From Pseudomonadota bacterium (GTDB taxonomy: Bacteria > Pseudomonadota > Alphaproteobacteria > Sphingomonadales > Sphingomonadaceae): a stretch of 16,415 nucleotides of DNA. The notes under the pieces were generated by a model, which ran no database searches, had not been told where the DNA came from, and worked only from the letters and a program-made list of their open reading frames with translations. Both the position numbers and the translations under genes were made by a program. This document shows, one piece after another, positions 8,849 through 15,201 of this stretch. How positions within the stretch are numbered: position 1 is the first letter of the stretch; the number at the start of each line of letters is the position of its first letter. The DNA is taken from the NCBI GenBank assembly GCA_023390675.1, contig JAEWCK010000239.1, positions 1 to 16,415 on the forward strand, given 5' to 3'.

Positions 8849-10891
8849 ATGGTTATCAATACTCTGGCGCGCCTCGCCGCGGGCGTGGCGCTGGTCGCGG
8901 TGGCGGTTCCGGCGCTCGCGCAGACCGCGGCGCCGGCGGCGCCCAAATATGGCAGCTTCGGCATCGACCTCACTGCGCACAAGACGACGGTGAAGCCGGG
9001 CGACGATTTCTGGACCTATGCCAACGGCAGCTGGGCGGACCGCGTGCAGATCGCGCCCGATCGCGCCTCGGCGGGCTTCGGCACGATGCTGACGGTCGAC
9101 GCGGAGGCCAATGTCCGCGGCATCCTCGACGATATGGCGGCGAACCCTGCGGCCTATGGCGCCAAGGGCAAGCAGGTCGGCGATTATTACGCGGCATGGA
9201 TGGACGAGGCCGGGATCGAGGCGCGCGGCACTGCGCCGCTCAAGCCGTATCTCGATCGCATCGCCGCGGTGAGCGATCTGGGGGCGCTCCAGGTGCTGTT
9301 CGCCACCACCGGCTATGCCAGCCCGGTCGATCTCGGCATTATCCCCGACCTCGCCGATCCGACGCGCTACACGGCTGTGACGTCGCAGGCCGATCTCGGC
9401 ATGCCGCGCGATTATTATCTGCTCGAAGGCGCCAAGTACGACGCGTTCCGCACGGCGTATCGCGCATACATCCAGAAGATCCAGGAGCTTGCCGGCATCC
9501 CCGATGCCGCCGCCAAGGCCGACGCGATCTTCGCGCTCGAGACCGCGATCGCCAAGGTCCAATGGTCGCCCGCCGAGAGCCGCGACATCCAGCGGCTCAA
9601 CGATCCCGAGACGCTCGCAGGCCTCGCGAGCAAGGCGCCGGAGTTCGATTGGGCGCTGATGCTTAAGACCGCCGGACTCGATTCCTCGCCCACGGTGATC
9701 ATGGCGAACAACACCGCGATCACTGCGACCGGCAAGATCTTCACCGCGACGCCGCTGCAGACGTGGAAGGACTATCTGGCGTACCGCTTCGTCAGCGATT
9801 TCGCGCAGTTCCTGCCCAAGGCGTTCGATGACACGCGCTTCGATTTCTATTCGAAGACGCTGAACGGCGTTCAGGTGAAGCGCGATCGCTGGAAGCGCGG
9901 CGTGCAGCTGGTCAACGGTTCGCTCGGCGAAGCGGTGGGTGAGATCTACGTCGCCAAATATTTCCCGCCCGCGGCCGAAAAGCAGATGGGCGAGCTGATC
10001 GAGGACCTTCGCGGTGCGTATCAGTCGCGCATCTCGGGCTCGACCTGGATGGATCCGGCGACGAAGAAAGCGGCGCTCGTCAAGCTCGCCGCGTTCGAGC
10101 CGCGCATCGGCCATCCGGTCAAATATATCGACTATTCGTCGCTGCAGGTCGATCGCGGGGACGTGCTCGGCAATGCGATGCGCGCAGGCGAATTCCAGCA
10201 CCAGCTCCAGCTGTCGCGCTTCGCCAAGCCGGTCGATCGCTCGCTGTGGAGCATGACGCCGCAGACGGTGAACGCCTATTACAGCAGCCTCAGCAACCAG
10301 ATCACCTTCCCGGCGGCGATCCTCCAGCCGCCCTTCTTCGACCCGAACGCCGATCCGGCGGTGAACTATGGCGCGATCGGCGCGATCATCGGCCACGAGA
10401 TGGGGCACGGCTTCGACGATCAGGGCAGCCAGTTCGGCCCGACCGGCAAGCTTGAGAATTGGTGGACCGACGCGGCCAAGACGGCGTTCAAGGCGCGCAC
10501 CTCGGCGCTCGGCAAGCAGTATGACGCGTACGAGCCCGTTCCCGGCACGCACATCAAGGGCGAGCTGACGATGGGCGAGAATATCGGCGACCTCGGCGGG
10601 ATCGAGGCGGCCTATGCGGCCTTCCAGCGCTATCAGGCGCGCCACGGCAAGGCGAAGGTGATCAATGGCCTCACCGGCGACCAGCGCTTCTTCCTCGCTT
10701 ATGCGCAGGCATGGCAGACCAAGGTGCGCGAGGATGCGCTCCGCCAGCAGCTGCTCACCGATCCACATTCGCCCGCGACCGCGCGCGTCAACGGCGTCGT
10801 CCGCAACGTCGATGCCTGGTACAAGGCGTTCAACGTCAAGCCGGGCGACGCGCTCTATCTGCCGCCCGAGCAGCGCGTGCATATCTGGTAA
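8849..10891 (+). CDS. secreted M13 family zinc metallopeptidase (neprilysin/PepO-like)
   Basis: A 680-residue gluzincin endopeptidase of the neprilysin family that cleaves short peptides, exported to the periplasm or beyond. A signal peptide covers about residues 1-25 (MVINTLARLAAGVALVAVAVPALAQ). The mature protein starts with the usual PGDDFWTYANGSWADR block. Substrate-binding NAYY sits at 475-478. The zinc site is HEMGH (516-520) with Glu517 catalytic, and the third ligand is Glu577 in GENIGDLGG. The conserved C-terminus RVNGVVRNVDAWYKAFNVKPGDALYLPPEQRVHIW is complete. All catalytic residues are intact. The start is ATG 8849, behind a GGGGA stretch at 8835-8839; the longer open frame is the 3' end of acs read in another phase. 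It lies 94 nt after acs in the same direction and ends at a strong terminator. Confidence 0.96.
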   Translation: MVINTLARLAAGVALVAVAVPALAQTAAPAAPKYGSFGIDLTAHKTTVKPGDDFWTYANGSWADRVQIAPDRASAGFGTMLTVDAEANVRGILDDMAANPAAYGAKGKQVGDYYAAWMDEAGIEARGTAPLKPYLDRIAAVSDLGALQVLFATTGYASPVDLGIIPDLADPTRYTAVTSQADLGMPRDYYLLEGAKYDAFRTAYRAYIQKIQELAGIPDAAAKADAIFALETAIAKVQWSPAESRDIQRLNDPETLAGLASKAPEFDWALMLKTAGLDSSPTVIMANNTAITATGKIFTATPLQTWKDYLAYRFVSDFAQFLPKAFDDTRFDFYSKTLNGVQVKRDRWKRGVQLVNGSLGEAVGEIYVAKYFPPAAEKQMGELIEDLRGAYQSRISGSTWMDPATKKAALVKLAAFEPRIGHPVKYIDYSSLQVDRGDVLGNAMRAGEFQHQLQLSRFAKPVDRSLWSMTPQTVNAYYSSLSNQITFPAAILQPPFFDPNADPAVNYGAIGAIIGHEMGHGFDDQGSQFGPTGKLENWWTDAAKTAFKARTSALGKQYDAYEPVPGTHIKGELTMGENIGDLGGIEAAYAAFQRYQARHGKAKVINGLTGDQRFFLAYAQAWQTKVREDALRQQLLTDPHSPATARVNGVVRNVDAWYKAFNVKPGDALYLPPEQRVHIW

Positions 10892-10917
10892 GCCCGCGGG
10901 CATTGCCGAACGAAGGA

Positions 10918-10943
10918 GCCCGGCAGCGATGCCGGGCTTTTTT
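10918..10943 (+). terminator. Rho-independent terminator after the M13 peptidase gene
   Basis: GCCCGGCA (10918-10925), loop GCGA, TGCCGGGC (10930-10937), then six T (10938-10943): a perfect 8-bp stem with a stable GNRA tetraloop and a U tract. It lies 27 nt after the peptidase stop and just before the ArsR promoter, so it separates the two transcription units. Confidence 0.92.
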
Positions 10944-10949
10944 GTGCGC

Positions 10950-10984
10950 TTGACTTATATGTAAGGCGCAGCTTACGGTTAGTC
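10950..10984 (+). promoter_or_regulatory. putative promoter and operator of the ArsR operon, giving a leaderless mRNA
   Basis: TTGACT (10950-10955) is a good -35 box. At 17-nt spacing the -10 would be TTACGG (10973-10978), a weak match, and transcription would begin about 7 nt later, at the A of the ATG at 10985. The dyad GTAAG-N6-CTTAC (10961-10976) lies within the spacer and -10, where an autorepressor would bind. No Shine-Dalgarno precedes the ATG. Auto-repression is usual for ArsR proteins; the assignment here is inference. Confidence 0.45.
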
Positions 10985-11305
10985 ATGGCTAACCGATCTG
11001 CCGCCGCGCTCGATGCGCTTGCCGACCCCACGAGGCGGGCAGTGTTCGAGCGCGTCGCGCGGGCGCCCGCCGCTGTGGGGGCGATCGCCGAGGGATTGCC
11101 GGTGTCGCGCCCCGCGGTGTCGCAGCATCTGCGCGTGCTCAAGGAGGCCGGGCTCGTGACCGAGACCGCAGCGGGCACGCGCCGCATCTACCGCATCGAT
11201 CCGCGCGGGATCGGCGCGGTCCGCGACTGGCTCGACCGGCTCTGGGTCGGCGCGCTCGACGACTTCAAGGCCTATGCCGAATCGCTGCTCCCGGAGGAAG
11301 AATGA
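10985..11305 (+). CDS. ArsR-family winged-helix transcriptional repressor
   Basis: A 106-residue DNA-binding regulator. It opens with ALDALADPTRRAVFERVA, the standard start of ArsR regulators paired with SRPBCC proteins, then the recognition helix SRPAVSQHLRVLKEAGLV (41-58) and wing (TETAAGTRRIYRIDP). The C-terminal DWLDRLWVGALDDFKAYAE helix is a likely dimer contact. There are no cysteines, so the ELCVCDL metal-binding site of ArsR/SmtB is absent and a metal-sensing role is unlikely. It probably represses its own operon through the dyad just upstream and is relieved by a small molecule or lipid handled by the downstream proteins (inference). Its TGA overlaps the next ATG as ATGA, and no ribosome binding site precedes its own start. 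Confidence 0.92.
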   Translation: MANRSAAALDALADPTRRAVFERVARAPAAVGAIAEGLPVSRPAVSQHLRVLKEAGLVTETAAGTRRIYRIDPRGIGAVRDWLDRLWVGALDDFKAYAESLLPEEE

Positions 11306-11766
11306 CCATCGCGCCCATATCCAGATCGATCCATGTCGCGGTCCCGCTCGATCGCGCCTTCCGGATCTTCACCTCGCGGATGGGCGACTGGTGGGCGGCG
11401 ACGCATCACATCGCGATCGAGCCCTTCACCGCGATCGTCGTCGAGCCGCAGGCGGGCGGGCGCTGGTTCGAACGTGATGCCGCGGGCAACGAATGTCCCT
11501 GGGGCCAGGTGCTCGAATGGGAGCCGCCGCACCGCGTCGTGCTCGGCTGGCAGCTCACCGCCGAGTTCAAATACGATCCCGACTTCCTTACCGAGGTCGA
11601 AGTCACTTTCGTCGAGGACGGGAGCGGTACGCTGGTGACGCTCACCCATAAGCAGCTCGAACGCTTCGGCGACATGGCGAAGACGATGGCCGAGGGCGTC
11701 ACCGAGGGCTGGGGCCTGCTCCTCGGCCTGTTCCGCGACTTTGCCGACAAGGAGAATGGAGAATGA
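11302..11766 (+). CDS. SRPBCC (AHSA1/START-like) domain protein
   Basis: A 154-residue protein of the SRPBCC helix-grip fold, a hydrophobic ligand-binding cavity. Recognisable blocks are the N-terminal ISRSIHVAVPLDRAFRIFTSRMGDWWA, the central AGGRWFERDAAGNECPWGQVLEWEPPHRVVLGWQL and VEVTFVEDGSGTLVTLTHKQLERFG, with the C-terminal long helix AEGVTEGWGLLLGLFRDFA lining the cavity. Despite the Pfam name (activator of Hsp90 ATPase homologue 1-like), bacterial members of this type are not known Hsp90 activators; ligand and activity are unknown. Translation is coupled on both sides by 4-nt ATGA overlaps with the ArsR and GST genes. ArsR next to SRPBCC is a recurrent bacterial pair, which suggests the SRPBCC protein and regulator respond to the same ligand (inference). 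Confidence 0.88.
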   Translation: MTIAPISRSIHVAVPLDRAFRIFTSRMGDWWAATHHIAIEPFTAIVVEPQAGGRWFERDAAGNECPWGQVLEWEPPHRVVLGWQLTAEFKYDPDFLTEVEVTFVEDGSGTLVTLTHKQLERFGDMAKTMAEGVTEGWGLLLGLFRDFADKENGE

Positions 11767-12431
11767 GCGCGTTCGCCGTCCACGGCATTCCGGGAAGCCC
11801 CTATGTCCGCTCGCCGCTGATCGCGCTGGAGGAGAAAGGGCTCGACTGGCGTATCGCCGCGATCCCGTTCGGCGCCAACCGCACGCCCGAATGGGCGGCC
11901 GAGCGCCAGCCCTTCGGCAAGATCCCCGCGCTGGAGCATGACGGCTTCAAGCTCTACGAGACGCAGGCGATCCTGCGCTACATCGATCGGGTCGCGCCGT
12001 CGCCGGGCTTCACGCCCGCCGACATCCGCCAGGCGGCGCGGATGGACCAACTTCTCAACATCACCGACAGCTACGTCGCGGGGCCGCTCAGCGGCCGGAT
12101 CAGCTTTCCGCGGCTGATTGCGCCGATGCTCGGGCTGCCGGTCGACGAGGAGTCGATCGCGGCGGCGGTGCCCGAGGCGAGGAAGGCCGTCGACGAAATC
12201 GCGCGGCTGCTCGGCGACCGGCGGTTCATGGCGGGCGACGCGCTCAGCCTCGCCGACGTCCATCTGATCCCGCACCTGACCTTCCTGCCGCATTCGGACG
12301 AGGGCCGCGAGCTGCTCGCCCCTCACGCCAATCTCGCGGCGTGGATCGCGCGGATGGACGCGCGGCCGAGCATGGCCGCGACGCGCTGGGACCGGCTGAA
12401 GGAGCTGACCGCGGAGCCCGCGGCGGCCTGA
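11763..12431 (+). CDS. glutathione S-transferase family protein
   Basis: A 222-residue cytosolic GST. The N-terminal thioredoxin-like domain has HGIPGSPYVRSPLIALEEKGLDW, with Ser12 or a neighbouring Ser/Tyr as the likely glutathione-activating residue, the cis-proline block FGKIPALEHDGFKLYETQAILRYI (Pro55; Glu66-Thr67 replacing the usual Glu-Ser), then an all-helical C-terminal domain. That domain includes the N-capping block FMAGDALSLADVHLIPHL, a strong GST signature. It probably conjugates glutathione to, or reduces, an electrophilic compound; the substrate is unknown. It is last in the ArsR-SRPBCC-GST operon, overlapping the previous stop as ATGA. That placement suggests the operon handles a hydrophobic or electrophilic small molecule (inference). 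Confidence 0.92.
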   Translation: MSAFAVHGIPGSPYVRSPLIALEEKGLDWRIAAIPFGANRTPEWAAERQPFGKIPALEHDGFKLYETQAILRYIDRVAPSPGFTPADIRQAARMDQLLNITDSYVAGPLSGRISFPRLIAPMLGLPVDEESIAAAVPEARKAVDEIARLLGDRRFMAGDALSLADVHLIPHLTFLPHSDEGRELLAPHANLAAWIARMDARPSMAATRWDRLKELTAEPAAA

Positions 12432-12446
12432 GCACCGCCGCTACGA

Positions 12447-12498
12447 TTGCGCTTGGTGCAACTCTCCCCCGAAGTCATTGCAGTTGCACGAAGCGCAA
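12447..12498. repeat. 17-bp inverted repeat after the GST gene
   Basis: TTGCGCTTGGTGCAACT (12447-12463) is mirrored by AGTTGCACGAAGCGCAA (12482-12498) with a single mismatch and an 18-nt loop. Each arm is itself a partial dyad: AGTTGC-N7-GCAACT at 12482-12500 is perfect, and TTGC-N7-GCAA at 12447-12461 is shorter. As RNA it would form a long hairpin in the 3' UTR of the GST operon; as DNA it looks like two spaced operator sites. I cannot tell which. Confidence 0.65.
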
Positions 12499-12514
12499 CT
12501 CCCGACCATCTGGA

Positions 12515-12529
12515 TGCTGCATTGCAGCA
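12515..12529. promoter_or_regulatory. perfect 15-bp palindrome TGCTGCA-T-TGCAGCA
   Basis: Seven-base arms meet around a single central T. With a 1-nt centre it cannot form a normal hairpin, so it is better explained as a dimeric protein-binding site. It lies 21 nt before the candidate small ORF and shares the TGCA core with the inverted repeat just upstream. Confidence 0.45.
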
Positions 12530-12550
12530 AACTCAAATTCGGGGGTTCCG

Positions 12551-12604
12551 ATGTTCTCGCTCGTTTCGCTTTTGCTCACCTATCGCCGCCAGCAGGCGCA
12601 GTGA
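12551..12604 (+). CDS. candidate small ORF, 17 residues
   Basis: ATG at 12551 opens MFSLVSLLLTYRRQQAQ and ends at TGA 12602-12604. The peptide has a hydrophobic first half (six Leu/Val residues in positions 4-9) and a basic, glutamine-rich tail, as in some tiny membrane-associated proteins. A GGGGG stretch (12541-12545) lies 5 nt upstream and could serve as a weak ribosome binding site. It sits between a cluster of dyads and a terminator 8 nt after its stop. I do not recognise the peptide. The same frame is open back to 12341, but that part is out-of-phase GST sequence. It may be a chance ORF in a 3' UTR. Confidence 0.3.
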   Translation: MFSLVSLLLTYRRQQAQ

Positions 12605-12611
12605 CATGAAG

Positions 12612-12639
12612 AAGGGGGAGCGGCGACGCTCCCCCTTTT
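12612..12639. terminator. Rho-independent terminator, probably bidirectional, between GST and peptide transporter genes
   Basis: AAGGGGGAGCG (12612-12622), loop GCGA, CGCTCCCCCTT (12627-12637) and a T run ending at 12639: a perfect 11-bp stem. On the plus strand it ends the ArsR-SRPBCC-GST unit. On the minus strand the stem is followed by TTCTTC, so it can also end the convergent peptide transporter gene, whose stop is at 12663. Confidence 0.9.
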
Positions 12640-12662
12640 CGGTTTCGGTGCCGCCGCGGCGC

Positions 12663-14456
12663 TTATTTGACGCCGTGCATCCACTTCTTGAGCGGCCAGC
12701 TCAGCAGCAGGAGCAGCACGCCGAGCCCGATCGCCCATTCGGAGATCAGCGTGAACACGCCGACATAGGTGTCGAGGCTCACCTTGAGGTTGGTGACCTG
12801 TCCGCCCACCGTCTCGACGCTGGCGAATTGCGCGACCACGCCCGCGACATATTGCGCGACCGAGATCGAGAGGAACCACACGCCCATCATCAGCCCCACG
12901 ATCCGCGCGATCGAGAGCTTGGTGATCATGCTGAGCCCCACCGGCGAAATGCACAATTCGGCGAACGAGTGGATCAGATAGAGGCCGGCGAGCCACCACA
13001 CCGACACGCGGAAGGCGGAGTCGATATAGTTCGATCCCCAGACGAGCAGCAGGAAGCCCGCCGCCACGCCGATCAGCGCGATGCCGAACTTCACCGGAAT
13101 CGTCGGTTCCATCCCCCGGTTGGCGAGGCCGGTCCACAGCATCGACATGAACGGCGCGAGGATGACGATGAACGCGGCGTTGAAGAACTGGGTCTGCCCC
13201 GCGGTGATCGTGAACAGGCCGAACACCGAGAGATCGGTGTTGCGGTCCGCGAACAGCGTCAGCGACGAGCCCGCCTGCTCGAACAGCGTCCAGAACACCA
13301 CGTTGAAGACGATGAGCACCATCGCCGCCAGCATCATCTGGAATTCCTGCCGGCTGCCCGCGAGGAACGACCAGATCAGGATCGCGGGCACGCCGATCAG
13401 GAACGAGCCGAACAGCAATTTGCCCATCAGCGGCAGCGCGACGATGTAGCCGACGAAGCCCGATCCCGCGACCGGCTCGGGCGCGTTCATCAGATTGACG
13501 TAGAGCAGGTAGAAGAGCGGCACGACGCACAAGGCGCCAACATAGATAACCCATTGCTGGCGATCGACGCCCGCCTTGGCCGGAGGTTCGCCATAGCCAT
13601 CGAGCCGGCCGCCGTTGAACTGGATCAGGCTCCACGAGACCATCATCCCGATCGCGGCGAGCAGGAAGCCCACCCACCAGTCGAACGCCACCGCGAGCCA
13701 GGGGCAGAGGATCTGCGAGAAGAGCGATCCCAGGTTGATGCCCATGTAGAAGATCGTGAACCCGGTATCGCGCCGCCGGTCGCCTTGCTCGTAGAGCTCG
13801 CCGACCATCGTCGAGATGTTGGGCTTGAAGAAGCCGTTGCCGACCGAGACCATCGACAGCGCGATCAGCAGCACCATTACGTAGAAGGGGCTGCGATCGG
13901 CGTCGGATTCGAACCCGCCCTTGGCGATCTTGCGCACCGCCGTGCCGCCGTCGATCAGGTCGACCGAGCCGTCGTCATTGCCCTTGATCTGGAGCTTGCG
14001 CGCGCCGTCGAGCACGTAGCGGACTTCCTTGTCCGCCTGCTTCTCGATCGAGACTTCGTAGCGCTGGCCGTCGATCGTCGCGTGCGGCCTGGCGGTCGGC
14101 CCGCCGAAGCACAGGATCAGATAGCCGAGCGACATCACGATCGCGCCGAACTTCACTGCGCGCTTCGAGCCGAGGAACTGGTCGGCCATGTAGCCGCCGA
14201 CGAGCGGCGTCAGATAGACGAGCGCGGTATAGCCGCCATAGAGCCCGGTCGCCTGTCGGTCGCCGAACATGAAGTGCTGCGTCAGGTACAGCGTCAGCAG
14301 CGCCCGCATGCCGTAATAGCCGAACCGCTCCCACATCTCGGTGGTGAACAGCCGCGCGAGCTGGCGGGGATGCCCGAACCACGTCTTCTCCGCGGCGGGA
14401 TTGACGTGCGTGATGTCCGGCTCTGCCGGGCTGTCGGCGGTGGGAGTGTCGACCAT
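12663..14456 (-). CDS. proton-dependent oligopeptide transporter, POT/PTR2 family MFS
   Basis: A 597-residue inner-membrane symporter that imports di- and tripeptides with protons. It has the POT signatures: the TM1 motif EMWERFGYYG (residues 40-49) with the ExxER proton-coupling triad, the MFS motif-A-like loop GGYMADQFLGSKRA (87-100), the PTR2 block FYMGINLGSLFSQ (236-248) and the TM7 segment FWTLFEQAGSSLTLFADRNTD. About 13-14 hydrophobic segments are visible. It is longer than the usual 450-520 residues, mainly because of a ~70-residue hydrophilic insertion (121-190) between TM3 and TM4, predicted periplasmic. It starts at ATG 14456; the longer frame upstream reads through a REP-like repeat. 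A TATAAA box (14472-14477) could be its -10. The terminator at 12612 serves its 3' end. It stands alone as a transcription unit. Confidence 0.94.
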   Translation of the reverse strand: MVDTPTADSPAEPDITHVNPAAEKTWFGHPRQLARLFTTEMWERFGYYGMRALLTLYLTQHFMFGDRQATGLYGGYTALVYLTPLVGGYMADQFLGSKRAVKFGAIVMSLGYLILCFGGPTARPHATIDGQRYEVSIEKQADKEVRYVLDGARKLQIKGNDDGSVDLIDGGTAVRKIAKGGFESDADRSPFYVMVLLIALSMVSVGNGFFKPNISTMVGELYEQGDRRRDTGFTIFYMGINLGSLFSQILCPWLAVAFDWWVGFLLAAIGMMVSWSLIQFNGGRLDGYGEPPAKAGVDRQQWVIYVGALCVVPLFYLLYVNLMNAPEPVAGSGFVGYIVALPLMGKLLFGSFLIGVPAILIWSFLAGSRQEFQMMLAAMVLIVFNVVFWTLFEQAGSSLTLFADRNTDLSVFGLFTITAGQTQFFNAAFIVILAPFMSMLWTGLANRGMEPTIPVKFGIALIGVAAGFLLLVWGSNYIDSAFRVSVWWLAGLYLIHSFAELCISPVGLSMITKLSIARIVGLMMGVWFLSISVAQYVAGVVAQFASVETVGGQVTNLKVSLDTYVGVFTLISEWAIGLGVLLLLLSWPLKKWMHGVK

Positions 14457-14471
14457 GCGGATTTTCGCCCT

Positions 14472-14499
14472 TTTATATCTGGTTCCGGGCAGGGCCCGG
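14472..14499 (-). promoter_or_regulatory. possible -10 box and dyad upstream of the peptide transporter gene
   Basis: On the minus strand TATAAA (14477 to 14472) lies about 16 nt ahead of the ATG, giving a 5' leader of roughly ten bases. No -35 match is seen at normal spacing. Just upstream, CCGGGC-AGG-GCCCGG (14485-14499) is a perfect 6-bp dyad that could be an operator. Weak evidence. Confidence 0.3.
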
Positions 14500-14551
14500 C
14501 GCATGGGCGGCGAGACTAGACGGAATGAAGCGGGTGTAAAGCATCGCGCCT

Positions 14552-14574
14552 TCCCCTCCCTTGCAGGGAGGGGA
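14552..14574. repeat. single REP-like palindrome
   Basis: TCCCCTCCCT (14552-14561) and AGGGAGGGGA (14565-14574) form a perfect 10-bp stem around TGC, ending 21 nt before the nitroreductase start. It shares the CCCCTCCC/GGGAGGGG core with the inverted pair at 2953-3057, so it looks like a member of the same dispersed family. It lies between divergent promoters, so a terminator role is unlikely. Confidence 0.65.
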
Positions 14575-14595
14575 GTTTGAGCTAGATGCGCGTCC

Positions 14596-15177
14596 ATGCT
14601 CAACGACACCAGCTCGCTCCTCGCCCATCTCCGCACCCGTCGCTCGGGCAAGCCGCGCGACATGGTCGAGCCCGGACCTTCGCCGGAGCAGCTGGAAGAG
14701 ATGATCGGGATCGCCGCGCGCAGCCCCGATCACGGCAAGCTCACGCCGTGGCGCTTCGTGGTCGTGCCGCCGGAGCAACGCCCCGCGCTCGCCCTCAAGC
14801 TCGGCGAGATTCTCCGGCAGGAGAAGGACGGCTGCACCGGGCGCGACGTCGAGGCCGCGGCGCAGTTCGCGACCCAGGCCCCGGCGCTGGTCGTCGTCCT
14901 CTCCACCCCCATCCATGGCCACAAGATCCCGGTCTGGGAGCAGGAGCTGTCCGCCGGCGCGGTGTGCATGAACCTGCTTCACGCCGCGCACGCGATGGGC
15001 TTCGCCGGCGGCTGGATCACCGGCTGGGCCGCCTATTCGCCAGCGGTGCGCGACCTTTTCGGCAGCGAAGGCGAGCGCATCGCCGGTTTCGTCTTCATCG
15101 GCACGCCCCAATTCCCGCTGGAGGAGCGCCCTCGTCCCGCACTGTCCGAAATCGCACAGTTTTGGGCTGGACCTTAA
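14596..15177 (+). CDS. nitroreductase family flavoprotein, YdjA-like
   Basis: A 193-residue FMN-dependent NAD(P)H oxidoreductase of the small YdjA-type nitroreductase group. The N-terminal FMN phosphate-binding RTRRSGK (13-19) is followed by the diagnostic RSPDHGKLTPWRFVVV (42-57), the helix block WEQELSAGAVCMNLLHAAHAMGFAGGWITGW near the flavin, and the closing GFVFIGTPQFPLEERPRP. Members work as homodimers and reduce nitro compounds or quinones in vitro; the natural substrate is unknown. The start at ATG 14596 is supported by the conserved N-terminus; no clear Shine-Dalgarno is seen, and an out-of-frame ATG sits at 14586. It is divergent from the peptide transporter, with a REP-like palindrome between, and followed after 24 nt by a GntR regulator that appears to have its own promoter. 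Confidence 0.9.
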   Translation: MLNDTSSLLAHLRTRRSGKPRDMVEPGPSPEQLEEMIGIAARSPDHGKLTPWRFVVVPPEQRPALALKLGEILRQEKDGCTGRDVEAAAQFATQAPALVVVLSTPIHGHKIPVWEQELSAGAVCMNLLHAAHAMGFAGGWITGWAAYSPAVRDLFGSEGERIAGFVFIGTPQFPLEERPRPALSEIAQFWAGP

Positions 15178-15201
15178 AGTCGATTGGTGTATTATAGCAC
15201 C
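15167..15201 (+). promoter_or_regulatory. putative promoter with operator-like dyad for the GntR-lepB unit
   Basis: TATTAT (15190-15195) is a strong -10 box in this GC-rich context. Seventeen nt upstream, CTGGAC (15167-15172) is a weak -35. The predicted transcription start falls at about 15202, the A of the GntR ATG, implying a leaderless message. The -10 lies inside GGTG-N8-CACC (15186-15201), a dyad suited to autorepression by the encoded regulator. From memory, GGTG/CACC half-sites at wider spacing have been described for YtrA-type GntR proteins in Xanthomonas. Positions are seen; function is inferred. Confidence 0.5.

Noticed and set aside
8843..10903. 686-codon minus-strand open frame opposite the M13 peptidase
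   Set aside because: It mirrors the peptidase gene in a GC-biased antisense frame; composition is Arg/Leu/Ala-rich with no family motifs, while the plus strand has intact HEMGH and GENIGDLGG.
10985..12431. Arsenic or metal resistance operon suggested by the ArsR-family gene
   Set aside because: The regulator has no cysteines and the neighbours are an SRPBCC protein and a GST, not ArsB, ArsC or metal transporters.
12551..12639. Amino acid biosynthesis attenuator (short leucine-rich leader peptide plus terminator)
   Set aside because: No biosynthetic gene lies downstream on the plus strand; the next 1.9 kb is antisense to the peptide transporter. A peptide/RNA gene or simple 3' UTR is more likely.
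12447..14519. 690-codon plus-strand open frame starting at TTG 12447 through the peptide transporter region
   Set aside because: It is antisense to the POT gene, Arg/His/Asp-rich and low in complexity, and would have to read through the terminator at 12612.
14552..14574. Palindrome before the nitroreductase as a terminator
   Set aside because: It lies between divergent genes, has no U tract on either strand, and shares its core with the repeat pair at 2953-3057, so a dispersed repeat is the better explanation.
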